Source: Dryas octopetala
Lineage: Eukaryota > Streptophyta > Magnoliopsida > Rosales > Rosaceae
NCBI GenBank assembly: GCA_963921425.1
Contig: OY992839.1
Span: 19,266,910-19,330,909, forward strand
DNA: 64,000 nucleotides
Direction of reading: 5' to 3'
Shown here: piece by piece, positions 20,931 to 32,330 of the stretch
Position numbering within the stretch: position 1 is the stretch's first letter
How the letters are laid out: each line of letters opens with the position of its first letter
Program-made: the position numbers and the translations under genes
The notes under the pieces: generated by a model
The model's input: only the letters and a program-made list of their open reading frames with translations
Databases searched by the model: none
What the model was told of the DNA's origin: nothing

Positions 20931-21850
20931 TAACATCTCATTAATATACCATTTGATATTAATATAAGTAATATAGAAAAATTTCTCTAAGTTAATGCAT
21001 GCCACATTTTGTTTTAAGCGGATATATGGTAGAGTTTGAGGAGTTTCGTGCTGTCAATATACATGGTTACCCCCTGGCCCAAAAAAACAAATATTCTTAT
21101 ATGATTCCCTAAGTGGAAAGGCCTATGATTCGACAAGGACAGCGATGGAAGTGCCAATCCCTTACCACCAATACGAACTATATTCCAAGTCAACTACCAA
21201 AACATATCCATATATGTTATAAATTTATAATTGTAGATAAGTTAGAGCAATTGGTGGAGATGCCAGAACACTATATATATATCAAGAATGTTCTAAAACT
21301 AATTAGTTAGTAAGTTAATACAAAGCTAACCACCATGTTGAGTCCACCGCACAATGTAATCTTAAAATCTGAACCGTCTATTTTGTAGGCTCTACTTCAA
21401 AGATCATCCCTGTAAAAAATCTCCAAAATCGGAAGTTATTTAGTCATTTGATTATAACAACAACTATTTCTATGTTTTTATTGAAAACACTGATCGTCTA
21501 TTTATTTGATCTGAATTAGATGACTACATAATTTCTGATTTAGTTGATTTTTTGCAATGATGATTTTTGAAGTATGACCTAAATAATTGACGGTTCGGAT
21601 TATAAGATTAGTTATGTGGTGGTCTCAAAAGCATGGCTAGCTTCGTATTAATTTACTAACCAGTTAGTTTTAGAGCACTCCTCATATATATATAATATTG
21701 TAATTTAAGGTTTTATATTCTCAATCATTTAAGGTTTTATATTGTAATTTAAGAGGTTTTATATTTTCACTCACTTGTGATCTTAGTCATATACGTGAAT
21801 AATTTATTAGGTGATGTGAGAGTTCATGTGAGTAGTAAATCTGACACGTA
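20930..21850. repeat. Segmental duplication copy 2, upstream flank (pairs with 7690-8870)
   Basis: Displaced partner of 7690-8870, pushed about 4 kb from gene B by the CACTA element and interrupted by a MITE at about 21283-21683. Shared blocks include TTCTCTAAGTTAATGC and AAGGCCTATGATTCGACAAG. Confidence 0.8.
21283..21683. mobile_element. MITE with ~45-bp terminal inverted repeats (Mutator-like or unclassified)
   Basis: The left end (TTCTAAAACTAATTAGTTAG..AAGTTAATACAAAGCTAACC) is the near-perfect inverse of the right end (GCTAGCTTCGTATTAATTTA..CTAACCAGTTAGTTTTAGAG). TA-rich flanks hide the target duplication. Inside are GAACCGTC and a mirrored ACGGTTC motif. A relative starts at 26993. Confidence 0.75.
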
Positions 21851-21974
21851 AATTGTCTTATCAAATACTATGTAGAAGTTAGAAACATCCAATCCAAAAT
21901 TAATTGGTATTGGATAACAAACCCACAACATTATATATTGCTTGGCTACGTCAACTCTTGTGTGATCTTCAAGT

Positions 21975-22196
21975 TTTGCTATGGCTTTCTCTTCCAATCC
22001 AGTTTGTCATTCTAAAGCCAAACACATAGAAATTGTTTGTCACATTGTTCGTGAGAGGGTTACTCGAGGCGACATTAAACTTGAGTATTAATTTGCCTAC
22101 TTTTGAACAATGTTGATATACTCACCAAAGGGCTTTCTTCTCCCCAGTTGCGTTTTCTTCGCAACAATCTCGATCATGCTTGGACCAGTCCCAGCA
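21975..22196 (+). mobile_element. Ty1/copia fossil: RNase H tail, split by a Ty3-like element
   Basis: Reads like the end of copia RNase H (SNPVCHSKAKHIEI, then LDHAWTSPS-like sequence). It is broken. Its continuation lies on the far side of the 22197-26388 insertion, where a purine-rich tract (about 26398-26409) and an LTR follow. Confidence 0.75.
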
Positions 22197-23423
22197 TGTA
22201 ACACCCCGAACCTCGGGTCCATAAATACACTAAAACCTCTTTGCAAAGAATGAGCCATGCACTTAACATAATAAATAAATACGTTTGATAAATCATAGCG
22301 TGAGCCCAAAACATTTATGTAAAATACACTACATAAAATCGGTTAAACAAATTAAAGTGGGTCCCACTGCCTCGACTTCTCCTCACTGCCTCCTCAACCT
22401 GCTGAACCTGCAAAACACCAACAACCACACTGCACCATATTCATGGTACACCGGGTCATTCAAACAAACAACCCGGTAAGCTCACTAGAGCTCGTATGAG
22501 TAAAATGACTAAAACAATAATCCTCAAATAATCATTCAATTTTCATGCTCAAAAATAATCCACAATAAAACCCATAATTACTCAAATCACATGATATTCC
22601 ATCAGTAATGATCCAAACATCAAAATAATCATAATTCATCATATTCACATCAAATTCCACCAATAATATTAATAATCATTCTGCAATTCAATTGCCTAAT
22701 CGTCAACTATTAACCTCAACCTCAAATCATTCACGTCTTAATTTAATAACCTCAGTGCATAATCATCCTCATTTCCATTCTCCAAGATTCAAGCCTAGAC
22801 TTACCAAGTCCTAGTCAAATCAAATCCTAGCAAACAAATGCACACAAGAAATCCAGCAAATAGTTAAACTAACTAATTTCACTCACTGTTTAACCACGTA
22901 AAATGACAAAAATGCCCTTCTTGGCTCCTTTGCTCGGATCTCCAATCCGGCAGCATAACGGCATCGGAAATGAGAGGCATACCGAAGAAGAAGACCACCC
23001 AAATCGCCGCCACACAAGGCGGAGCTACAGTGCACGTGTTTGGATCGAAGCCAAATGTCGCCGAAAATTCTCGAACTCGCCGGAACAGTCGTCGGCCAGA
23101 AATCCTTCGATTCGCCGCCGTGGGAGGTCGCCGGAGCCAGGGAAGCACATGGGCAGACTCGCCGTGACGAGAGAAAGATAACCCAGGTGATGGGAGGTCG
23201 CGTCATCGCCGAAAAAGTGAGATCGTCGACGGAGCTCCAAGGATCGGCCTTGAACTGGGTTTCAGGTCTCGGGGCATTTCTGGGCTGCACTGCCAGCAGG
23301 GGGAGGAAGAGGGAAGAACGACGAGGAGATCTGGGCCGGTCTCGTTGCCAGCCATGGTCGGACGCACCGCCACGCGCCAGTGGTAGGCGCGGCGAAGGTG
23401 AGAGGCGCGAGAGAAAGAGAGAG

Positions 23424-23454
<31 letters not shown>

Positions 23455-23807
23455 ACCGAGAGAGAGGAGAGAGAATGGGATAAAAATATGGTTTTTGGGT
23501 TTTAAAACCTCTTTTGTAAAAATTACAAAATTGCCCTTTACTTCAAATATCTTTATCTTTCAAACCGTAACTCCGATTGACGCGTGCCACGTGTCTACAA
23601 ACTCGTGGACTCGAGACCTTTCCAACGTGCCCAAAGTCAAAGACGAAAGTCCATTAGTTTTAAAAGTCAACTTTGGGTCAAGCCCAATTTAAAACAAAAA
23701 TTTAAATTTAAATCAAAACCTTTTTTATTTTCTGAATAAATCCCAAAATCTTTAAAATAAATATTCAAACATTTAAAATAATTATCTGGAAAATACGGGG
23801 TCTCACA
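22197..23807 (-). repeat. 3' LTR of the Ty3-like element (1611 bp)
   Basis: Terminal repeat with a (GA)n run near 23420-23450 shared with its partner. ORFs on both strands here are shared by both LTRs and show no domain. Confidence 0.9.
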
Positions 23808-24749
23808 ATCTACCCCCCTTAAAAAAATTTCGTCCTCGAAATTCCCAAGGAAAGTAAGAGCATAACAACCTCACACAAACATAAGCAATCAAAAACATCA
23901 ACCAATCATTGTTCAGAAAAACTCTTTTAAATAAAAGAAACTAAGAAGAACGCAAACAGGACGGAAAATAAAAATACGATAACGATCGAAACCTTCACTT
24001 GAGAACTGCACGTAACGAGTTTGTCGTGTTCCATTCGCATCTGTTATCCAAGATCTTCGAGTGCATCCAACTTGATCTTCGATTCTTTCGAGTAGCTTGC
24101 CTCAATTCTCGATGACTCTAAATTCTCCATCTTCAGAACTTGTATCTTCATGTGCGAGTCGCTCAACCACTTCTGAAGCGTTGCCACTTGAGATTGCAAA
24201 ACAGTAACTGCTGAGTTCTGGCAAACAAACAACAGCTTAGGTCCTACCTGGCTACTACCTCGAAAATCTACTTACTCGGTGAACTAACTCTTCAACCAAC
24301 TAAAAACCTTACTTCACTATTTCCCTTGAACCTCTGTTTTCTGATTAATAAACTTAGTCCAACCTTTCTAAATTCACACCTCTTACTAAATCTCCAACTT
24401 CAACTTTTCCTGAACTTGCTGAGGAGCAGAGAGGCGATGGCAGTGCAGGGGACATTTCTCGAAACTTTCTCAAACATTTTCATGGCTCAAATAAAATACA
24501 TTTCTGAAATCACTTGAAAATCATTTTCTTTCTCAAACTGGCTTTCACAAACATTTTCTGAACTGATTTTCTCAAACTGGTTTCTCAAACCTTCTGTAAC
24601 ATCACCATTCCTCACCCCGGCAGTGTGGGATCACTCACTTCTCCTCACCTGGTAGCTCGCCACTGCCTCGCGCAGCCGCCCACTCAGGGTCTTGGTCCCT
24701 GGGTCTTGCAATCCACACACTTCCGGCGGGTCTAGCTCTGATACCAATC

Positions 24750-26009
24750 TGTAACGCCCCGAACCTCGGGCCCATAAATACACTGAAACCTTGACATTTA
24801 AACCTCTTTGCAAAGAATGAGCCATGCACTTAACATAATAAATAAATACGTTTGATAAATCATAGCGTGAGCCCAAAACATTTATGTAAAATTCACTGTA
24901 TAAAATCGGTTAAACAAATTAAAGTGGGTCCTACTGCCTCGACTTCTCCTCACTGCCTCCTCAGCCTGCTTAACCTGCAAAACACCAACAACCACACTGC
25001 ACCATATTCATGGTACACCGGGTCATTCAAACAAACAACCCGGTAAGCTCACTAAGGCTCGTATGAGTGAAATGACTTAAACAATAATCCTCAAATAATC
25101 CTTCAATTTCCATGCTAAAAAATAATTCACAATAAAACCCATAATTACTCAAATCACATAATATTCTATCACTAATGATCCAAACATCAAAATAATCATA
25201 ATTCATCATATTCACATCAAATTCTACCAATAATATTAATAATCATTCTGCAATTCAATTGCCTAATCGTCAACTATTAACCTCAACCTCAAATCATTCC
25301 CATCTTAATTTAATAACCTCAATGCATAATCATTCTCATTTCCATTCTCCAAGATTCAAGCCTAGACTTACCAAGTCCTAGTCAAATCAAATCCTACCAA
25401 ACAAATGCACACAAGAAATCCAGCAAACAGTTAAACTAACTAATTTCACTCACTATTTAACCACGTAAAATGACAAAAATGCCCTTCTTGGCTCCTTTGC
25501 TCGGATCTCCAATCCGGCAGCATAACGGCATCGAGAATGAGATTTCCCGAGCTCGTGTACCTTGAATAATGGTTTCTAGAGGTGCCGAAGAGGCATACCG
25601 ACGAAGAAGACCACCCAAATCGCAGCCACACAAGGCGGAGCTACAGTGCACGTGGCTGGGTCGAAGCCAAATGTCGCCGGAAACGCTCGAACTCGCCGGA
25701 ACAGTAGTCGGCTAGAAATCCTTCGATCCACCGCCATAGGAGGTCGCCGGAGCCAGGGAAGCACATGGGCAGACTCGCCGTGACGAGAGGAAGACAACCT
25801 AGGTGATGGGAGGTCGCGTCGTCGCCGAAATAGTGAGATCGCCGCCGGAGCTCCAAGGATCGGCCTTGAACTGGGTTTCGGGTCTCGGAGCATTTCTGGG
25901 CGGCACCGCCACCAGGGGGAGGAAGAGGGAAGAACGGAGAGGAGATCTGGGCTGGTCCCGTTGCCAGCCATGGCCGGACGTGCCGGTGGTAGGCGCGGCG
26001 AAGGTGAGA

Positions 26010-26057
<48 letters not shown>

Positions 26058-26388
26058 GGATACAAATCTGGTTTTTGGGTTTTAAAACCCCTTTTGTAAA
26101 ATTTACAAAATTGCCCTTTACTTCAATTGTCTGTATCTTTCAAACCGTAACTCCGATTGACGCGTGCCACGTGTCTACGAACTCATGGACTCGAGACCTT
26201 TCCAACGTGCCCAAAGTCAAAGACGAAAGTCCATTAGTTTTAAAAGTCAACTTTGGGTCAAGCCCAATTTAAAACAAAAATTTTAATTTAAATCAAAACC
26301 TTTTTTATTTTCCGAATAAATCCCAAAATCCTTAAAATAAATATTCAAAACATTTAAAATAATTATCTTGAAAATACGGGGTCTCACA
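24750..26388 (-). repeat. 5' LTR of the Ty3-like element (1639 bp)
   Basis: Partner of 22197-23807. Ends next to the tRNA-Met primer-binding site. The (GA)n run is near 26011-26055. Confidence 0.9.
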
Positions 26389-26397
26389 CAGCATGCG

Positions 26398-26708
26398 CTT
26401 GAGGGAGGGTGATAGTTAAAAGTTATACTATAAGCTAGGTTAATTAGTCTTAATTGTGATTAGTTTAGTCTGTTCCTAGTAGTAAGCTGAGCTGTTTGGT
26501 TTGTTAGCTTTGTGTAACAGTAAGGGTATCCTTGTCATGTACCCGTGCATATAAGATATGCACCTGCCAGTGTATGAACACAGTGAAAATATACATCAAA
26601 CACTTTTCTTTCCTTCTTTGCTTTGTCTCTCAATTTCTCTGTTTCGCTTGCTCATTATCAACACCATCTTCAACCTCACAGTTTTGCTATCATGGTATCA
26701 GAGCTTGG
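26398..26708 (+). mobile_element. Copia LTR (283 bp) with purine tract before it and primer-binding site after it
   Basis: The LTR 26410-26692 has ends TGATAG and CTATCA. It is preceded by a purine tract (GAGGGAGGG), so it is the 3' LTR of the split copia fossil. It is followed at once by TGGTATCAGAGC, the tRNA-Met primer site expected after a 5' LTR. A TATA-like and leader region fall near 26550-26600. The purine tract-LTR-primer site order suggests a tandem array of copies sharing LTRs. Confidence 0.8.
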
Positions 26709-26807
26709 TTGTCCGCATAAAAGGCCTAACGACCACACGTGCTCCCACGTCACCTAATACAATTTGTCCACGTGTTAGGCTCAGAATCCTGCCACACGTG
26801 CGGGGTG

Positions 26808-26953
26808 TGTTGAGAGTAATGTGGAATAATGTCTCACATCAGAAAACTAGCTAAATTTTAGCATATGTACTTATAAGGTCTTGGGGCTCTCCACCCATTG
26901 CCAATTGGTTTTGGGTTTGATGCTCAAATTCTACCAGGATACACTCTCAACCA
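26808..26953 (+). mobile_element. Short LTR (146 bp), probably of a small (TRIM-like) element
   Basis: TGTTGAGAGT at the left and ACTCTCAACCA at the right form TG..CA inverted ends, preceded by a short purine tract (GCGGGG). Only one copy is seen, so it may be a solo LTR or the end of a truncated element. Confidence 0.55.
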
Positions 26954-26989
26954 TATATAATATTTATTGTAGTTGCATATAATCATCAA

Positions 26990-27240
26990 TATGAGTGCTC
27001 TAAAGCTAACTGCTTAACAAGTTAATACGAAGTTAACCATCATTTTGAGCACACCACATGACTAATATCATAATCTGAACGGTCCATTTTTTAGACTCTA
27101 CTTCAAATATCATTATTGTAAAAAATTATATAACCAAATCGAAAATAATTTAATCATCTAACTATGATTAAATAAATAGACGAACACTGTTTTCAAAAAA
27201 AGCATATAAATAGTTGTAATTTTAATCAAACCCCTAAAAA
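26990..27240. mobile_element. MITE fragment related to 21283-21683
   Basis: Begins GAGTGCTCTAAAGCTAACTG with ACAAGTTAATACGAAGTTAA, matching the ends of the MITE at 21283-21683, and shares the GAACGGTCCATTTTT block. The far inverted end is not found, so it is partial. Confidence 0.65.
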
Positions 27241-27347
27241 GGTAATAGAGTTGGAATCCCAAACCCCTCCATGCAGTGCCACAGAGACCTCGGCCATTCA
27301 AACCCATGGGAGGCTCAAAGAGAGAGGAGGAGAAAAGGGGAAGGAAT

Positions 27348-27378
<31 letters not shown>

Positions 27379-27570
27379 GGGAGGCTCCGGTGTGGGTGCG
27401 AAGTGGGACTTCTAGCAGTCTAAGAAGGTGATAGAGGTTGGGCAGTATTCCAGGGTGGGTTTGGCTCGATCAAAAATTGAAATCCGTTATTTTTATCCTT
27501 AAAGTTATTTTGGCTATTTTTGAAAAGTTGTAATTAGGAACCTCTATGTTGTTTCTTTTTTTTTTTTTTT
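27241..27570. other. Purine-rich region with (GA)n microsatellite
   Basis: (GA)14 near 27347-27374 in GC-richer sequence that looks like a leader or promoter piece of some transcript. No coding frame is supported. Confidence 0.35.
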
Positions 27571-27599
27571 TTTAGTTGTAAAATAGTGTGGTGTGCATA

Positions 27600-28085
27600 T
27601 GATGTGCCACATTAAGTTGTGGCTGTACGACACTCACAACTTCAAATTTAGTTGTGACTGAACGACAGTCACATCTAAGTTGTGAGACAGTCACAGTTAA
27701 GTTGTACTTAATTAAATTTTTTTTAGAGAAATTATACTACAATATAGTATAAATAGAGGTCAAAACAATACTTTTACTCAAAATAATACATAGTATAGTG
27801 GTGTGAGTTGTCTCTTTCAATTTACCAAAACAGTCACAGTTAAGTTGTATCTGGATTGATTTTTTTTTTAATACAATATAGTATAAATTAATGTAATATT
27901 TGTGATGTAATATTATTTTATTTTTTTATTGTAGTGGCATGTGATGTAATATTTTTAAATTCTAATACCTTTTATTTAATTATTTTGTTTGACTTTTCAA
28001 CTAGTACCTAATCTAAAATGCAATTTAATTTTGGTACCTAAACTAAAAAGTTATTAAAATTTAGTAGTTAAAATCAATAGACCTT
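27600..28085. mobile_element. Partial copy of the foldback element found at 53723-56125
   Basis: Shares with 54000-54480 the blocks TACGACACTCACAACTTCAA, AGTATAAATAGAGGTCAAAA and ACATAGTATAGTGGTGTGAG in the same order. Contains the recurring TCACAACTTAA/TTAAGTTGTGA motif. Neither full terminus is present. Confidence 0.8.
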
Positions 28086-28429
28086 AAATTTAAACACTTA
28101 TTATGTCAAGGTACATATAAACAAATAATAACAATAAGAAATAAAATTAAAACCATATAAATTTAACTTACTTGTTAAATTAAAGAATCTGGAAGTGAAT
28201 CTTTAATTTGAATTTATGGCTTTTTGCGGCAGTCAATAGTTGCTCAAGCACTATGCAAACCTATTAACTCTAAATTTAAATAGATGCCTTAATTCCTAGT
28301 AGAAAAAAAAAAAACCCTCCTATTCGGCTTCTAAGGTATATATTGTTTTTTTTTTAATTGTCTTTTCTCAATCTATTTTCATTATACGTACCTAATAGGA
28401 ATTTTTCTTTTGGGGTTCTAACAAGTTTT
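28086..28429. other. AT-rich intergenic sequence
   Basis: No gene or clear repeat; several A and T runs. Confidence 0.4.
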
Positions 28430-29183
28430 ATTGGGCCTAAATTATATTCATCTATTAAGATTTTTTCTACTTAACACAAAAAAAACCCTAGCCGCCACTC
28501 CCAAACGATCTCTTCTCTCTCCTCGACCCTATCTCTCTCAGCCCAGTATTTCTAGAGGCGGGGGCGGTGGCTCCTGTGTTCCTCACAGGCTCGCTACTCC
28601 TACCCCCGCCTCTCCCTCCTTCTTCTCTTTTTCTTTTGCTTTTTTGGTTAGTACTATGAGATACTCACTTCCCTCTTTGTGAGAGCTTTTTCATTTTAAT
28701 AAAAGAAAGCTTTTTTGATCCCTCTGGTTTGGTCTATCTGTGACGTTGTGCGCGATTTGTGTGTTGTGCGACGTCGGATCCTGCTTTTATGAAGTTTAGT
28801 TGCTCTCTAGAGATCTTTCTTCCAGTTTGTCTTTGGTTCTCGTCACAAGGAGTAGGGATGTCACTTTGCTCGCTGGTACTGGTCTTGCCGGTTATTACTA
28901 TCTGATCCACCACCTTGATCTATTATCAAACTCAATTCAGAAATGTTGGTTGGATTGTGGACCCAAACGTGACTAGTTCGCTAATTTCTTTGGTGCCTCG
29001 TTGGCTCCGTTTGGCGACTGTAGTGTCTGCTCGTTGCTAACGTTATGAGATCGAGTTCTTATTTCGTTGTAAGCGTTTAGCTTGTTTGCTTTATTATTGT
29101 AGGGCTTTTTGCCATAACCTTGTATTTTTTATGCCTTTTTGGCTGTTTTATTGCAATGTTATTGCTTTCTAAAAAAAAAAAAT
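28430..29183 (+). mobile_element. Short LINE-type derivative with poly(A) tail
   Basis: The 3' end (CTTGTATTTTTTATGCCTTT, TTGGCTGTTTTATTGCAATG, then an A run at 29171-29182) is the tail seen on plant L1-type LINEs. The 5' part (CCCTAGCCGCCACTCCCAAA onward) is a GC-rich leader with CTCTCT tracts. No endonuclease or reverse transcriptase lies between, so it is an internally deleted copy or a LINE-dependent non-coding element. A similar tail lies on the minus strand near 55000-55050. Confidence 0.55.
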
Positions 29184-29615
29184 CTTTTTTTCCGCTCAAT
29201 TTCAAACATCCTTCAAATAATTCAACGTGTGAAATTTTTTGTGAGGGCCCACAAGCCTTATTACACAACATATTTCTTAAAGGAGATATACAATACTTAA
29301 ACCATGTAATAAGAATTAAGTTTTAGAAGCTGGGGGCAGGTCCACTTGAAGCCTTATAGTGGCTCTGCCCCTGGTTCTAAGGTCACGTTTACTAACATGG
29401 AATTGGAGAGAAAAGGAATTAGAGTGAGAATGAATGGGTGACAGAAGGAATTGGAGCGGGAAAAAGTCATTCTCATTAAGTTGTTTACTAATTAACCATC
29501 TTGAATAAGAATTAAAATGAAGTTGATTCACACTCCTATGTTACTAATGATCATGAATTTGAATAAAAACTTTTTAATTATGTTTGTACCCAAAAATGAC
29601 ATTTGGGTTATTATT

Positions 29616-29886
29616 GGCCATTTCTCATGTTGGCCATTTTTCATATTGGTCATTTCTCATATTGGCCATTTCTCATGTTGGCCATTTCTCATGTTGGTCG
29701 TTTTTTATATTGGTCATTTCTCATGTTGGCCATTTCTGATATTGGCCATTTCTCGTGTTGGTCATTTCTCATGTTGGCCATTTATTATATTGGTCATTTC
29801 TCATATTGGTCATTTCTATTGTTGGCCATTTTTTATGTTAGCCATTTTTTATGTTGGTCATTTCTTCATTGTTGGCCATTTCCGAG
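29616..29886 (+). repeat. 16-bp minisatellite, about 17 units (GGCCATTTCTCATGTT)
   Basis: Imperfect units of GGCCATTTCTCATGTT/GGTCATTTCTCATATT follow one another without gaps. Since 16 is not a multiple of three, all frames cycle through the same three peptide phases every 48 bp, which keeps long spurious frames open on the plus strand (29517-30095 and 29603-30001). Confidence 0.95.
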
Positions 29887-31930
29887 TAGTGGCCAAGGAA
29901 ATTTTCTTGGCCCGTATACTCTTATTTGGTGGCCAACTCACTTTGGGGCCAATGGGTGTTTTAACCCACTCCTCTTTAAATTGTGGTTTAAGGGCCAATA
30001 ATTGTTTAAGACTACTAGCCAATATAGCCCACGACCCAAAAGAAGTTTTTAAGGCCAGTAATGAGACTATAAAATGGATGAACTCGTCTCAATAAAGGGG
30101 CCGGTAGAGATTTCTACGGCCCATTCACATAACCAACTCTGAAAAATGAGTCCAAAATCACTAGGAAGCCAAATCAAGCAATGAGTCCAACTTTGGAAAG
30201 AATTCGGAAAGTTTTGCGAATAAGTCACCTAGATGGACAAGGAGTCAATACGATCAAGTAAAAGACTCCTACTATGGAAAGAATTTCAATCCTCATCAAT
30301 GACAAAACTTGGCCGTCAAGAAGAAATCTCAGAAGTTCGAGTCCTACTAGGAGAAGGAAGATGATTTCGGGCCAGAAAATGGCCCATTATCTAGGGTAGT
30401 ATCCTAGCACCCTTATAAATAAATGCATTCAAGAGAAGAGAGGAGGACATTCAGCATCCAATACACCCAGATACTCAAATCTCAAGAATCTCTCAAAGTT
30501 CTTTTGCTTTCAATTTCTTTTTAGTTGCTACCGTTCGAGGTGCTTTTAGGTTTCTCATAACTTTAGTCTCAAGATTATTAGGTTTGTAGCTCTGCCATTG
30601 TCTTCACAAGGATTGTGGTATCGATTTATTTTATGCACTTTAGTTTCATGCAATTGGATCATTTTTATTTTAATTATTGTTCAAGTTCTTTACTCAATAC
30701 ATAGATGTTTATTTTGTTCATTGTTCTTTTTAATATTGAAGTTGATTTAGTTGGCAATAATAGCATTGAGTTTCAGTATAATTTTATCGTCCATAGTTTC
30801 TTTTATCTTTTTGGCCAATTTCATCATTGTATTCACGAATTTAACAATACTGTTATAAGGAGGCCGAGACGTGACTCGGACTCTGATTCCGACTAAAGCC
30901 TAGCTTGTCCCCGAGGCTAGAAAAGAATCTAGGCCAAGAGTGGTTCCTAGCTTGGCCGCACAATCGTTAGATTGGATTTCAGATTTAGGCGCAAAACCCC
31001 AACATTACCATCCCAATTTCTATTGTGGCCTAGTTTGAGGCCCAATAGTGGCACGCCCCGCACACTCACATCCAAATGGACCAAAAATCACTTTTGGTCA
31101 ACCTTGGCTAAAAAACTAGTGAAGGTATTTTTCACACTTCCGGTGGGACCTTATTTGTTGTCTTTACTAACGTTGCATGGTTGCTAATATTCGTGCATTT
31201 CCAAATCGTGATCAGGAGAATCTTTACCGTAACCCGGTTCCTTATCGTGATCCAATGACGAAGAATCAAGCCAACCCAAGCAACCAACCCGCTGGCAAGG
31301 CGACCGGTACTGTGAATCCAAGCAATCATCCCAACCTCGATTCTGGAAAAAGGCCTCAAGTTAGCCAACAAAGCGGGAACGATCACGTTCCGACCTTTGT
31401 GGACCAAGGAGTGGACCAAAAGAATCAGGATGGATCATATGATGAAGTTACAATTGAAGATGTACCAGAGAAAATCGATCCTCTATTTCAGCCAAATCTG
31501 GCTACTATAGAGGATGTCCAACAACTCATCAATTTGGTGAGAGAGGAAAGTCGGGTCACCCAAACTCATCTACAAACCGTGGCCATCCAGGTGAACACTA
31601 TGTTAGACTGGATTGAACGGACTAATAATGTGATGGCCAACAACATTGCTGGTATGGGTACCCAAATCGGACAACACATTGTCCAAGCTCTTCAAGGGGG
31701 TCAGGGCCATAATCCACCCATGGCCAATCAAGTGCAAATCCCTGAATCCTATAGACCGCCACCTTTGGCAAATCAACCACGAGCTCATTTAGGTTTGGGG
31801 GGCAATGGTAACGGTCAGAATAATGGCCTGGCCCAAAACCAGGGGGCAACCATCAAGCGGTCAACAACTTTGCTGGGGGCATTCAGGTCGGACTTGGCCA
31901 AAACCCGGTGGGAATTGATAGGAATATGAT
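29887..31930 (+). mobile_element. LTR retrotransposon fossil: 5' region and gag start
   Basis: A 250-residue frame at 31177-31929 starts MVANIRAFPNRDQENLYRN and is rich in Gln, Asn and Pro, with a short coiled-coil-like part (QQLINLVREESRVTQTHLQT) and a Gly/Asn-rich tail. This is typical of the N-terminal gag region of plant Ty3-like elements. Upstream, TATAAATA near 30413 and a leader fit an LTR promoter, and GTGGCACGCC near 31050 may mark a primer-binding region. No protease, polymerase or second LTR is seen before a different repeat begins, so it is a truncated fossil. Left boundary uncertain; the minisatellite at 29616 may belong to its LTR. Confidence 0.6.
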
Positions 31931-32330
31931 CAAAATGACTTTAAAGTGGTAGGTACGCATTTTATAACAACACACCAACTCAAAGAGAGGAAATCATAGA
32001 TGGAGACAACAAGGGTTTCAGATTTGGGGGAGTTTTTAAGAAGTAGTCAAAAAGAAAAACAAAAGGTGGGAGAGAACAAAAGGAAATAGAGAAGATAGGA
32101 AATAATCACCCATGAGGGTGAGGAAGACTCCATCGACTTTCAAGGGACGTGATCAAAGGTGAGAGTTAGAGCGAAGGAGGAGCTTCTCTCTCTAACCTCT
32201 CAAACAATTAGATTGACTACTGTCACTTGGGGAATGGGGTTCACCAATACAATCAACAATATGAGCGTCAAAACATTTCTTGAATTCTTCTTTTGATTTT
32301 TCATGTTTACATTTGTTAGCAACCCCTAAC
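31931..32330. other. Purine-rich non-coding sequence after the gag fossil
   Basis: Possibly further remains of the same LTR element. No coding frame seen. Ends at the hAT target duplication CCCCTAAC. Confidence 0.35.

Larger units (their letters stand above)
22197..26388 (-). mobile_element. Non-autonomous Ty3/gypsy-like LTR retrotransposon with both LTRs, 4192 bp
   Basis: Read on the minus strand it begins TGTGAGACCCCG and ends GGTTCGGGGTGTTACA, with TG..CA ends and a 5-bp target duplication CAGCA (22192-22196 and 26389-26393). The two LTRs (24750-26388 and 22197-23807) flank only 942 bp of internal DNA. That interior has a primer-binding site complementary to initiator tRNA-Met (TTGGTATCAGAGC, about 24733-24747), a short coiled-coil-like frame at 24232-24044, and a purine tract AAGGGGGGTAGA beside the other LTR. 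No protease, reverse transcriptase or integrase is present, so it depended on a relative. LTRs differ by scattered changes and some indels, suggesting a moderately young insertion; no date was computed. Ends resemble the Tekay/Del group of chromoviruses. Confidence 0.92.

Noticed and set aside
20640-21005. 121-codon minus-strand frame
   Set aside because: No recognisable motif, AT-driven composition, and part of it lies in duplicated non-coding flank.
22879-23483. Overlapping 90-147-codon frames on both strands
   Set aside because: They lie in an LTR, recur in the partner LTR (25446-26099) with changes, and show no domain.
26532-26854. Frames of 62 and 98 codons
   Set aside because: They span a copia LTR end, primer-binding site and spacer; not a gene.
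29517-30095. 192-codon plus-strand frame with Trp-Pro-Phe/His-Phe-rich repeats that look like membrane segments
   Set aside because: It is a reading of the 16-bp minisatellite; all three phases of the same peptide cycle every 48 bp. Not a protein gene.
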